This document shows, in pieces, positions 7,998 through 16,136 of a stretch of 52,076 bases of DNA (its first letter is position 1; each line of letters begins with the position of its first letter). Position numbers and translations under genes: made by a program. Origin of the DNA: Actinomycetes bacterium (GTDB taxonomy: Bacteria > Actinomycetota > Thermoleophilia > RBG-16-64-13); assembly GCA_024637095.1 (NCBI GenBank), contig JAGXFV010000021.1, forward strand, positions 1-52,076, written 5' to 3'. The notes under the pieces were generated by a model. The model was not told the DNA's origin, did not search any database, and saw only the letters and a program-made list of their open reading frames with translations.

Positions 7998-9909
7998 AAA
8001 CCTCTTCGGCCAGCTTCAGAAAGGCATCCTCGAGATCTGGCTGCTTCTCCTCCACGCTGAACCCCCGCAGCCCCGCTTCCGAAAGCAGCTTTGTTATTGC
8101 GGCCTCGTCCCCCCGGCCGGGGTCCACGCGGATGGCGGTGCCCGATAGCGAAGCGCCCAGGGCCTCCTTTAACAAGAGAAACGCCGTTTCCCAGGGATCG
8201 GCGCGGACCTCGAGCACCCGGCCCCCATGCCTCGCACGCAACTCGGCGGGTGTCCCCAGGAACCGAAGCCTGCCCTGAAGCATGACGCCTATGCGGTCGC
8301 ACACCTCCGCCTCTTCCAGGTGATGGGTGGTGATCACCACCGTTCTGCCCTCCGCCGCCAGTCCCCCCAGGAAGTTCCAGAACGTGCGGCGGCCGGCAGG
8401 GTCCATGCCGCTGGTGGGCTCGTCCAGAATCAGCACTTCCGGCCGGTGAAGCAGGGCGGCGGCAAGCGCAGCGCGCCGCCGCACCCCGGTGGGCTGGCTT
8501 CCCACCAGCCTGGGAGCGGCCTCGAGCAGACCGAACCAATCGAGTTCTTCGCGCACGCGCCGCTCGGCCTGCTCCGAGTCCAGCCCGTAGATGCGGGCGT
8601 AGAACTCCAGATTCTCCCTGACGCTCAGGTCCGCGTAAAGCGAGTGAAGTTGGGAGACGTAGCCCACCCGAGCCCGCAGGGCGGACCCCTCGCGTCGAGG
8701 ATCGAGCCCCAGCACGGCGGCCTCTCCGGAGGTGGGCTGGAGCAACCCCAGGAGAATGCGCAAGGTGGTGGTCTTGCCGGCGCCGTTCGGCCCCAGAAAT
8801 CCGAAGATGCTGCCCCTTTCGATGGAGAAGCTGACGTCATCGACGGCGACCTTGCGGCCAAAGTTACGGGATAGACCGCGCGCCTCGAGCGCGGCGGCCG
8901 CAGCGGGCGCCGCCGAAGCAGTCGCCGCGGCTCCGGGGGGCGGCTTCTCGATCCCCCGAGCCGGGCCGCTCATCGGCTCCTCCCTGGTTACGTCCGATGA
9001 GAACTCCATCTCCCCGAGGAGCACGAAGGCGTCGTCGAGGTTCGGCTCGACCTCGCGCAGCCCGCTCGGTCCTTGGGCCGCCGAGGGGAGTTCCCGCAGA
9101 ACCGGACTGATCCGCGACCAGGCCTCTTCCCAATCACGGCCCACCACCGTAAGCCCCTCGCGTCGAAGGTAGAGTCGGGGATCCGACGAAAATCGAGCGA
9201 GCGCCGAACGGGTGCGCATGCGGTCTTCGCCGAGCGGCAGGACCCAGGCATGCACCCCCTGCAGCAGTTGGGAGACGTCGCCGCCCGGAACCTCCCACAG
9301 CCTGCCGTCGCGAACGATGACCACGCGCCGGGCACGGGTGGCCTCGTCCAAGAAGGGACTTGTGTAGACCACCGCGGTGCCCCGCGCGTTGGCCTCGGCG
9401 AGCACGTCCCACAGTTCCCGCCGGGAGACGGGGTCGACGCCGGTAGTGGGCTCGTCCAGCAGGACCAGCCGAGGATCGTGAATCAACGCGGCCCCCAGCG
9501 CGAGCTTCTTCTTCATCCCTCCGGACAACCGCTCGGCCAGGCGCCCGCGGGCCTCCGCGAGTCCGGTCAGTTCGACCATCCGTTCCGCTCCCGTCTGGAT
9601 CGCAACTTCGCTCAGGCCCCGCAACCGGGCGAAGAAGAAGAGGTTCTCGTCGACGGTGAGGTCTGGGTAAAGATCGAAGTCGGCGCCCGCGTAGCCCACC
9701 TCGTTGAGGCCCAGGCGGCGCTGGACGTTTCCTTCGGACGGCTGGAGCAAGCCGGCGGCCAACCTGAGCAGCGTGGACTTCCCGGCTCCGTCGGGACCGA
9801 TCAATACGAGCAGATCGCCTTCGTGAACCTCCAAGTCCACCTCGTGAAGCGCAGTCCGGGAACCAAAGCTCTGCCCGACCCCGGCAAAACTGAGCAGCAG
9901 CCGGCTCAC
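7996..9909 (-). CDS. ABC transporter ATPase with two fused nucleotide-binding domains (YbhF-like)
   Basis: A 637-residue protein with two ABC domains. Domain 1: Walker A GPDGAGKST, signature LSGGMKKK, Walker B LVLLDEPTTGVDP, but no Gln in the Q-loop (GYAGADFDLY) and no switch His (VVYTSPFLDEA). Domain 2: Walker A GPNGAGKTTT, Q-loop GYVSQLHSLY, Walker B VLILDEPTSGMDP, switch His VVITTHHLEEA, but a degenerate signature (SQPTGVRRR). A Pro/Ala-rich linker joins them. The motifs predict one active composite site (domain 2 Walker with domain 1 signature). It starts at GTG 9909, overlapping the permease stop. With the permease and MFS genes it suggests an exporter; the substrate is unknown. Confidence 0.9.
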   Translation of the reverse strand: MSRLLLSFAGVGQSFGSRTALHEVDLEVHEGDLLVLIGPDGAGKSTLLRLAAGLLQPSEGNVQRRLGLNEVGYAGADFDLYPDLTVDENLFFFARLRGLSEVAIQTGAERMVELTGLAEARGRLAERLSGGMKKKLALGAALIHDPRLVLLDEPTTGVDPVSRRELWDVLAEANARGTAVVYTSPFLDEATRARRVVIVRDGRLWEVPGGDVSQLLQGVHAWVLPLGEDRMRTRSALARFSSDPRLYLRREGLTVVGRDWEEAWSRISPVLRELPSAAQGPSGLREVEPNLDDAFVLLGEMEFSSDVTREEPMSGPARGIEKPPPGAAATASAAPAAAAALEARGLSRNFGRKVAVDDVSFSIERGSIFGFLGPNGAGKTTTLRILLGLLQPTSGEAAVLGLDPRREGSALRARVGYVSQLHSLYADLSVRENLEFYARIYGLDSEQAERRVREELDWFGLLEAAPRLVGSQPTGVRRRAALAAALLHRPEVLILDEPTSGMDPAGRRTFWNFLGGLAAEGRTVVITTHHLEEAEVCDRIGVMLQGRLRFLGTPAELRARHGGRVLEVRADPWETAFLLLKEALGASLSGTAIRVDPGRGDEAAITKLLSEAGLRGFSVEEKQPDLEDAFLKLAEEV

Positions 9910-10991
9910 ACCAAGCGGCGCCGGAAGCGCAGCGCGGCGATGCTCACGACCACCACCGCGTAGAGACTGAGCACCGCCACGTACACCCAGAGTTCGCTGA
10001 TGCCCGCGTCCTTGAGAAAGATTCCCCGGGCGATGGGCAGGAAGTATGTCAACGGGGCCAGGTAGGAGACCCAGCGCACGGCCCACGGAATCGCGTCCAG
10101 AGGAAAGATGAACCCGGACAAGAGAATCTGGGGCAACAGGGTGAACACCGCCAGCTGCATGGCCTGCTGCTGTGTCTGCGAGACCGTGGAAACCAGCAAT
10201 CCGATACCGAGACTGGTGAACAGGAACACGACGGAGAGCAACAGGAGCAGCGCCGGGTTGCCGGCGAAGGGAACGTTGAAGATGTACACGCCGAGCAGCA
10301 CCACGATCACCAGGTCGACGAAGGCGATCAGCATGTAGGGGATGATCTTGCCCAGCATCAACTCGACCGGCCGCAGGGGCGTGACCAGTAGTTGCTCCAT
10401 GGTCCCCCGCTCGCGCTCGCGCACCACGCCCACGGCGGTCATCATGGTGGCGATGAATACCATCACGGCACCCACCAACCCCGGGATCATGAAATTCGCG
10501 GAGCGGAGCTCGGGGTTATAGAGAATCGTGGTTTCGAAGGGTAGCTCGACGGGCGCCTGGGCGGCGCCGCCCAGGGCCAGGCTTAGCTCCTGCAAACGAC
10601 GCGCGGCGGTCTGGGCCGTGAAAAGGTCGCTGCCGTCGGCCAGCACCTCCCCTTTTGCCTGGACTCCGGGGAGAATGATGCCCACCGCGATGCGGCCCTC
10701 CCGCAGCGCTTCCACCAGACCCTCCCGGCCGGTGAACTCGCCCTCGACCGGCTCGAAGTAGTCGGACTCAGCCAGGAGTCTCTCCAGCCGGCCTCGCATC
10801 TCAGGCGAGGCGGATGAACCCTCCACCGCCGTGGCGATGCCCGTAGGAATTTCTCGCACGTCGAAGGTGGCCGCATAGCCGAAGACGATCAGCCAGAGAA
10901 CCGGGATCATGATCATCATGGCCAGGGTCCGCCGATCCCTGCGGATCTGCACGAACTCCTTGCGTATCAGGGCGGCCAACCTCCGCCTCAT
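9906..10991 (-). CDS. ABC-2 type membrane permease (YbhS/YhhJ-like)
   Basis: A 361-residue ABC-2 permease. It has one N-terminal membrane helix after MRRRLAALIRKEFVQIRRDRR, a large extracellular domain (about residues 45-165), then five or more C-terminal helices including the conserved RERERGTMEQLLVTPLRPVE coupling loop. The ATG at 10991 overlaps the stop of the MFS gene (ATGA) and the end overlaps the ATPase start. Only one permease gene is present, so it may act as a homodimer with the fused ATPase. In related systems the substrates are drugs or cations; nothing here identifies the substrate. Confidence 0.9.
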   Translation of the reverse strand: MRRRLAALIRKEFVQIRRDRRTLAMMIMIPVLWLIVFGYAATFDVREIPTGIATAVEGSSASPEMRGRLERLLAESDYFEPVEGEFTGREGLVEALREGRIAVGIILPGVQAKGEVLADGSDLFTAQTAARRLQELSLALGGAAQAPVELPFETTILYNPELRSANFMIPGLVGAVMVFIATMMTAVGVVRERERGTMEQLLVTPLRPVELMLGKIIPYMLIAFVDLVIVVLLGVYIFNVPFAGNPALLLLLSVVFLFTSLGIGLLVSTVSQTQQQAMQLAVFTLLPQILLSGFIFPLDAIPWAVRWVSYLAPLTYFLPIARGIFLKDAGISELWVYVAVLSLYAVVVVSIAALRFRRRLV

Positions 10992-12478
10992 CTGCGCATC
11001 TGCCCGGCCGCGGGTTGTCCTCTTACCAGACTGACCAGGGCGCCCAGAAGACATATCCCCGCCGCCACCCAGGCCGCATCGTGCTCCGCCCGGAGAAAGG
11101 CTTCCTTCTCGGCAGTCTCGCGGCCCAACTCACCCAGCAGCCGCCCGAGGTAGACGGGTTCGCGCACTGCGATCACCATGGCGGCGAGAGAAACCCCCAG
11201 TACCATGCCCACGTTGCGGGCCGTCGCCACCATGCCGGAAGCTATGCCCAGGCGATGGCGCGGTACCGAGCCCATGATCGCGCTCGTGTTCGGCGACTGA
11301 AAGAGCCCCATGCCCACGCCGATCAGCAACAGCCGGCCCACGATCCCCACCGTACCCGTGTCCCGCTCCAATCCCGCCAGCGCCGCCACCCCCACCGCGC
11401 TGATGAGCAGACCGGTGGTGCTCAAGAAGCGAGACCCGATGCGGTCGGACCAGCTCCCGGAAAGCGGCCCAAAGATGGCGGTCATGAGCGGCACCGGGGT
11501 GAGCAGCAGCCCCGCAACCTGGACCGGGAAGTCTCGGATGTCGATCAGATAGAAAGGTATGGTGAAAATCACCGTGGCGGTGACCACGTAGCTGGCAGTG
11601 GCACTGATGGTGGCCGCCGAAAACAGACGGATGCGGAAAAGCCCCAGATCCAGCACCGGTTGCTCGACGCGCAACTCGGTCACGACAAAGGTGATAGCCC
11701 CGGCCGCCGAGAGCGCGAACAGGCCGAGCACCAGCGGTGAGTCCCAGCCCCAGGCTTCGCCCCGAGAGAGCGCGAGCAGCAGAGGAAAGAGGGCGAGAAA
11801 CGAGGTCAGCGAGCCCAATGGATCGAAGCGCTGCTCGTGCGGTTCGTCATACCGGAGCACGCGCCAGGCGAGCAGCAGGGCGAACAGGCCGACGGGCAGG
11901 TTGACCAGGAAGATCAGATGCCAGTCGAAGATGCCGATGAGAAGGCCGCCCAAAGTGGGACCCAGGGCCAGGCCGACCGCCACGGACACCCCCACGAAGC
12001 CCAGGGCCTTGCCGCGCTCGGCGGGCGGAAATGCGTGGGTGACGATGGCCGGGCCGACGGCAAAGAGCATGCCCGCCCCCAGGGCCTGCAGCACGCGGAA
12101 ACCCACCAGCGCCCAGATGTTCCAGGCAAGGGCGCAGGCGGCCGAGCCCACCACGAAGACGGCAAAGCCGGTGAGGTAGATCTTCTTCAGACCGATCATG
12201 TCGCCCAGACGGCCGAAGGTGAGCAGCAAGGTGCTGACTGTCAACAAGTACGCCACCACCACCCACTCGACCGTGGTCACCCCCACCCCGAAGTAGTCGG
12301 TGAGACGCGGAAGAGCAATGTTGACCACGCTGCCGTCGAAGGGGCCCATGAAGGTCCCGACCATGACCGTCACGAGCACCCACCATTTACGGGAGAATGC
12401 CGGAGGCGCCGCAGCCTCTCCCGTCGCCCCCGGAGGCGGAGCAGGCGCCTGCGCTTCGGGCATCGGGCCGGGGCTCAT
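10988..12478 (-). CDS. MFS multidrug efflux transporter, DHA2 (EmrB/QacA) family
   Basis: A 496-residue proton-driven exporter of the 14-helix DHA2 type. Helix 1 holds MVGTFMGPFDGSVVNIALP (motif D1-like), loop 2-3 has GRLGDMIGLKKIYLTG (motif A), and helix 5 has the antiporter motif C (GLALGPTLGGLL). A Pro/Ala-rich cytoplasmic tail of about 28 residues precedes helix 1. The ATG at 12478 overlaps the selD stop, so translation is coupled to selD. A link between selenium metabolism and this exporter is not established; it may be only operon packing. Confidence 0.9.
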   Translation of the reverse strand: MSPGPMPEAQAPAPPPGATGEAAAPPAFSRKWWVLVTVMVGTFMGPFDGSVVNIALPRLTDYFGVGVTTVEWVVVAYLLTVSTLLLTFGRLGDMIGLKKIYLTGFAVFVVGSAACALAWNIWALVGFRVLQALGAGMLFAVGPAIVTHAFPPAERGKALGFVGVSVAVGLALGPTLGGLLIGIFDWHLIFLVNLPVGLFALLLAWRVLRYDEPHEQRFDPLGSLTSFLALFPLLLALSRGEAWGWDSPLVLGLFALSAAGAITFVVTELRVEQPVLDLGLFRIRLFSAATISATASYVVTATVIFTIPFYLIDIRDFPVQVAGLLLTPVPLMTAIFGPLSGSWSDRIGSRFLSTTGLLISAVGVAALAGLERDTGTVGIVGRLLLIGVGMGLFQSPNTSAIMGSVPRHRLGIASGMVATARNVGMVLGVSLAAMVIAVREPVYLGRLLGELGRETAEKEAFLRAEHDAAWVAAGICLLGALVSLVRGQPAAGQMRR

Positions 12479-13536
12479 GCAGGTCGCGGTCTCGCCAGAA
12501 CCTGAAGCAGTCGGCTGCGGCGGGCCGTCATCCGGGCGATGACGGCGGAGGCCAGCGATCCCCGGCTTTCCAGTTCTTTTCTAAGCCCGTCCACCCGGTC
12601 CTCCGGTAACGAGATCAACAGCCCCCCCGAAGTCTGAGCGTCCGCCAGCAGCCAACGCTGCCACGGCTCCAGCCGCTCGGCCCACTCGACCTCGCCCGAC
12701 AGGTAGTCCAGATTGCGCTTGGTCCCGCCGGGGACGATGCCCTCTTGGGCCAGCTGGGCCGCGCCGTCGATCAGCGGCACCTGCTCGGCCCAGACCTCCG
12801 CACTTAGGCCGCTCCCCCGGCAGACCTCCGAGAGGTGCCCCAGGAGCCCGAAGCCGGTGACGTCGGTCATGGCGTTGACACCGTGAGCCAGCGCCGCCTC
12901 GGCGGCATCCCGATTGAGCAGGGTCATGGAGGCCACCGCCTCCGCAACCGCCTCTTTCGGGGCGACTCCCCGCTTGATTGCCGTGGCGATGATCCCGGTA
13001 CCGAGCGGCTTGGTCAGCACTACCACATCGCCCTCGCGGGCGGTCGAATTCGCCACGAAGCCGCCAGGCCTCACCAGGCCGGTCACGGCCATCCCGTATT
13101 TGGGCTCGGGGTCGTCGATGGTGTGCCCCCCGCCCACAGTCACTCCGGCTTCCCGGGCCACGTCCGCCCCGCCTTTGAGGATTTCCACCAGATAGTCCAA
13201 GGGGAGCACGTTCACGGGGAAGCCCACGACGTTCAGCGCCAATCGGGGCACCGCACCCATGGCGTAGATATCGGAGAGCGAATTGACCGCCGCGATCCGG
13301 CCAAAATCGTAGGGGTCGTCCACCACTGGAGTAAAGAAATCGACGGTCTGAACCAGAACCAGGTCGTCACTCAGCCGGTAGATGGCGGCGTCGTCGACCG
13401 TGTCGGTTCCCACCAGGAGGTCTGGATCGACCGCGGGGGGCAGGAGACCCATGACGTACCCCAAGTCCTTGGGGCCGAGCTTGCACGCTCAGCCAGAGCC
13501 GTGAGACAGCGTGGTCAGCCGAGGAACTTCGCCCAC
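12475..13536 (-). CDS. selD: Selenide, water dikinase, itself a selenoprotein (Sec at in-frame TGA 13489-13491)
   Basis: SelD makes selenophosphate from selenide and ATP for selenocysteine and selenouridine synthesis. After the TGA the protein reads ACKLGPKDLGYVMGLLPP, then GTDTVDDAAIY, VGGGHTID and TDVTGFGLLGHLSEV, the expected ATP and metal motifs. Reading upstream through TGA gives VGEVPRLTTLSHGSG-Sec-ACKLGPKDL, matching the family active site GxxC/U-x-C-K. The GTG start at 13534-13536 has AGGGAGGA 7-8 bases upstream. With Sec at position 16 the length is 353 residues, normal for SelD. A start at the first ATG after the TGA would remove the catalytic Sec. A hairpin follows the TGA. Confidence 0.93.
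13459..13474 (-). promoter_or_regulatory. Bacterial SECIS hairpin of selD
   Basis: The mRNA reads CCCCAAGGACUUGGGG. This is a perfect six-pair stem with a GGAC loop, starting 15 nt after the UGA, with the apical G at +21/+22. GCGU just after the UGA can also pair with ACGU beyond the stem. Bacterial SECIS elements lie inside the coding region with an apical G roughly 16-37 nt after UGA, so this fits. Confidence 0.75.
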
Positions 13537-13651
13537 TGTTTCTTCCTCCCTTCCTGGTCAGGTTCGCAGGACAGAGTACCAGGAAACCCGCTTCGCTCGG
13601 GAGACGGTTGCCTCGCCGGCTCCGTACCCCCGGGACCCGGCCCCGCCCGTG

Positions 13652-13680
13652 TTGACGCTTCCGCCTAATTGCAATAGCCT
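13652..13680 (+). promoter_or_regulatory. Promoter of the Fur-family gene
   Basis: TTGACG (13652-13657), a 17-base spacer and TAGCCT (13675-13680) form a good housekeeping promoter. Transcription would start near 13687, about 40 bases before the small upstream ATG. It lies in the 211-base spacer between selD and the regulator. The -10 overlaps the Nur-like repeats listed next. Confidence 0.65.
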
Positions 13681-13691
13681 TGCAGGTGCAA
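13669..13691 (+). promoter_or_regulatory. Nur-like operator (TTGCAA-N5-TTGCA) over the -10 box
   Basis: TTGCAA (13669-13674), five bases, then TTGCAG (13680-13685) resembles the tTGCaa-N5-ttGCAA box known for the nickel regulator Nur of Streptomyces. TTGCA-GG-TGCAA (13680-13691) adds a perfect inverted repeat. Overlap with the -10 would suit repression. The downstream genes encode a Fur-family protein and a Ni/Co transporter, consistent with autoregulated nickel uptake. Confidence 0.55.
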
Positions 13692-13725
13692 TCGGCCTTC
13701 ATACGACCTTACTCGGGGATTCGGC

Positions 13726-13765
13726 GCATGCCGCACCACGCAACCGCATGACGCACCACGCAACC
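13726..13765 (+). repeat. Tandem 20-base duplication at the start of the Fur-family gene
   Basis: 13726-13745 and 13746-13765 are two copies of one 20-base unit beginning GCATG, differing at one base (C to A at position 6). Because 20 is not a multiple of three, the ATG in the first copy reads only MPHHATA and stops at a TGA overlapping the second ATG. The regulator then starts in the second copy. Confidence 0.85.
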
Positions 13766-14164
13766 AGGACCCTGCAGGAGCTGGGTTACCGGCTGACTCC
13801 TCAGCGCACCCTGGTCTGGGATCAGCTTCGCGAGGACGGCGGCCACCTGACGGCGGAGGTACTGTGCCGGCGCGTCCAGAGCCAGTTTCCTCACATCAAC
13901 ATTTCCACCATCTACCGCACCCTGGAGCTCCTGGTAAACCTGGGCCTCGTCAAGGAGACCCATTTAGGCAGCGGCGGCAGGCACTTCGAGGTCGAGGAAG
14001 AAGTGCCTCACCATCACCTGGTCTGCGAGAAATGTGGCCGCGTCGAACACGTGCACGGCGAGGACCTGAACGGCGCCGACGCCGCCCTGCTGAAGACCCG
14101 CGGCTTCGAGTTGCACGACGCTCTCCTCTTCGGCAGCTGCTCGGCCTGCGCCACTACGGCCTGA
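13748..14164 (+). CDS. Fur-family metalloregulator, likely nickel-responsive (Nur-like)
   Basis: A 138-residue Fur-family repressor. The N-terminal winged helix has RLTPQRTLVWDQL and NISTIYRTLELLVNLGLV. The metal-binding part has RHFEVEEEVPHHHLVCEKCGRVEHVH and a C-terminal SCSAC (second CxxC of the structural zinc site). The start ATG 13748 lies in the second copy of a 20-base duplication and overlaps the stop of a 7-codon frame. There is no ribosome site directly before it, so re-initiation after the short frame is plausible. The NikMN/CbiQO genes follow in the same direction and the promoter carries a Nur-like box, which favours nickel over zinc or iron; the metal is inferred. Confidence 0.85.
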   Translation: MTHHATRTLQELGYRLTPQRTLVWDQLREDGGHLTAEVLCRRVQSQFPHINISTIYRTLELLVNLGLVKETHLGSGGRHFEVEEEVPHHHLVCEKCGRVEHVHGEDLNGADAALLKTRGFELHDALLFGSCSACATTA

Positions 14165-14178
14165 ACTAGAGAAGGCCC

Positions 14179-15348
14179 ATGCATCTCCCCGACGGTTTCC
14201 TCGATGGCACGACGGCTCTGGCCACGGCCGGAGGTTCCGCGACGGTGCTCACCTACGCCGTTCACCGGACGAATCGGGAATTGGGCGACCGTTTGGTTCC
14301 CCTGCTCGGTGTGACCGCCGGCTTCGTCTTTGCCGCCCAAATGGTCAACTTCCCCGTGGCCGGGGGTACCAGCGGGCACCTCCTCGGCGCTCTATTGGCT
14401 GCGGTGCTGATGGGGCCCTGGGCCGCGGTGGTGGTGATGACGGCGGTGCTGGGCCTACAGGCCATTGCCATGGCCGACGGCGGAATCACGGCCTTCGGCG
14501 CCAACGTGCTCAACATGGGAGTGGTCGGGGGCGTGGTCGCTTACGCCGTGTTCGCGGGGACCCGCCGCCTCTTGCCGGATTCACGCGGCGGATTCCTGTC
14601 TGCGGTGGCCTTGGCCGCCTGGCTATCGGTCGTGCTCTCAGCGGGCGCCGCGGCCCTCGAGCTCGCCTGGTCGGGGACAGTGCCACTGGGGGTCGGGCTG
14701 CGCGCCATGACTTCGGTGCACATGATCATCGGCATCGGGGAGGCAATGATCACCACCACCGTCGTTGGCGCGGTTCTCGCCACCAGACCGGATCTGATCG
14801 CAACCCTTCCCGCCGGGTTGGCCGCCGCTCTGGAGCCGGGCGCGCTGGAAGGGGATCCGGAAGGGCTTCGGGCGGGCGGGCGCGGGCGGGCGCGGCTGGG
14901 TGGATTCGTGGCCGCGGCGCTGGCGGTTTCCCTGGCCGTGGCGGTCCTTTTGGCTCCGCTTGCCTCGCAGGAACCGGACGGGCTTGAGAGGGTCGCCGAG
15001 GACGAGGGATTCGCCTCGGCGGAGAAGGAGTCCGTCCTGAACTTCACCCCCTTCTCCGATTACGAGTTCCCTGGGATCGAGGGCGATCTGGGCGTGATCC
15101 TGGTGGGCGTAGCCGGCACCCTGGCCGTCTTTGCCGGGGCTCTCGGCCTGGGCCGCCTTCTCAGCCGAGGGCACGGGCAGACGGCCACCGACGAAGGCGC
15201 AACCCCGGGCGGGGGAGCAGAACCTGGAGCGGGACGCGGGGCAGGACCGGCAGTGGGACGAGTACCGGGCCACGGACCAGGTCACGGAGTGCTGGGCCAC
15301 CGGCATAGCGGGCACGAGCATGCCTCAACGCAAAGAGACGCGGGTTAG
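14179..15348 (+). CDS. Nickel/cobalt ECF transporter substrate subunit, CbiM-CbiN fusion (NikMN-like) with His-rich tail
   Basis: A 389-residue membrane protein. It begins MHLPDGFLDG; in this family the N-terminal Met-His directly coordinates Ni or Co. Residues 1-210 are CbiM-like with about six helices, including GVTAGFVFAAQMVNFPV and MTSVHMIIGIGEAMITT. Residues about 240-335 hold two more helices and a PDGLE motif (QEPDGLERVAEDEGF), the CbiN/NikN part. The end is His/Gly-rich (GHGPGHGVLGHRHSGHEH), a likely nickel-binding tail. GAGAAGG precedes the ATG. Fusion and His tail favour nickel, though cobalt is not excluded. Confidence 0.9.
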   Translation: MHLPDGFLDGTTALATAGGSATVLTYAVHRTNRELGDRLVPLLGVTAGFVFAAQMVNFPVAGGTSGHLLGALLAAVLMGPWAAVVVMTAVLGLQAIAMADGGITAFGANVLNMGVVGGVVAYAVFAGTRRLLPDSRGGFLSAVALAAWLSVVLSAGAAALELAWSGTVPLGVGLRAMTSVHMIIGIGEAMITTTVVGAVLATRPDLIATLPAGLAAALEPGALEGDPEGLRAGGRGRARLGGFVAAALAVSLAVAVLLAPLASQEPDGLERVAEDEGFASAEKESVLNFTPFSDYEFPGIEGDLGVILVGVAGTLAVFAGALGLGRLLSRGHGQTATDEGATPGGGAEPGAGRGAGPAVGRVPGHGPGHGVLGHRHSGHEHASTQRDAG

Positions 15349-15359
15349 GGCTCCAGGAT

Positions 15360-16136
15360 ATGGCCGGCACCCATCACTTCCTGACCGACGTTCGGTACGG
15401 TACCAGTCCGATCCACGCCCTCGACCCCCGAACGAAACTGCTGAGCGTGCTCGCTCTGGCGGCCTTCGCGGTCTCCACTCCGCCCACGGCGGTCTGGGCC
15501 TTCGCGGTCTACCTGGCCGCCGTCTTCTTCGTGTTGGGGCTGGCCCGCCTCCCCCTGGGATACGTGTTGCGACGCGCCTTGATCATCCTGCCTTTCATCT
15601 TGGCCGTGGCAGTCTTCCTCCCCTTCTTCGATCGAGCCGGGTCCGGCAGCTACGAGGTCGGGGGCGTGGAGCTCTCGCATCACGGCCTGCTCATTCTCTG
15701 GAACGTGGCAGTGAAGGCTCTTATCAGCGTGGTTGCTGCCATCATCCTCATCTCGACGACCTCCTTTCCGGAGCTCATCCGGGGCCTCGAGGGCTTGCAC
15801 GTCCCGCGGGTGTTTACCCTGGTGGCCAGTTTCATGTACCGCTACGGCTTCCTCTTCCTCGAGGAGGCTGGACGGATGAGACGGGCGATGGCTTCGCGCA
15901 ACTACAGCGGCCGCTGGTTGTGGGACGCACGCCTGATGGGTCACCTGATCGCCGCCCTCTTCTTGCGCAGCTACGCCCGCGCCGAACGGGTCTACGTGGC
16001 CATGGTCAGCCGGGGTTTCGAGGGCACCATGCCGGGAGCGGTTCCGCTCGATTTCCGGACGGCCGACTACGCCTTCCTCGGCGCGCTGCTCGGGCTCCTC
16101 GGGGTCGTGCGTGTGGCGGTGGCGATGTCGGCATGA
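15360..16136 (+). CDS. cbiQ: Ni/Co ECF transporter transmembrane subunit CbiQ
   Basis: A 258-residue T-component that couples the ATPase to the substrate subunit. It starts MAGTHHFLTDVRYGTSPIH with the conserved LDPRTKLL motif, has about five helices, and carries the two Ala-Arg-Gly-type coupling helices near EEAGRMRRAMASRNYSGR and RAERVYVAMVSRGFEG. The gene starts 11 bases after cbiM and its stop overlaps the cbiO start (ATGA). All ECF parts are thus coded together in one operon. Confidence 0.93.
   Translation: MAGTHHFLTDVRYGTSPIHALDPRTKLLSVLALAAFAVSTPPTAVWAFAVYLAAVFFVLGLARLPLGYVLRRALIILPFILAVAVFLPFFDRAGSGSYEVGGVELSHHGLLILWNVAVKALISVVAAIILISTTSFPELIRGLEGLHVPRVFTLVASFMYRYGFLFLEEAGRMRRAMASRNYSGRWLWDARLMGHLIAALFLRSYARAERVYVAMVSRGFEGTMPGAVPLDFRTADYAFLGALLGLLGVVRVAVAMSA

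Noticed and set aside
15131-16132. A long upstream extension of cbiO
   Set aside because: It overlaps cbiM and cbiQ in another frame. The ATG at 16133 overlapping the cbiQ stop gives a normal CbiO.
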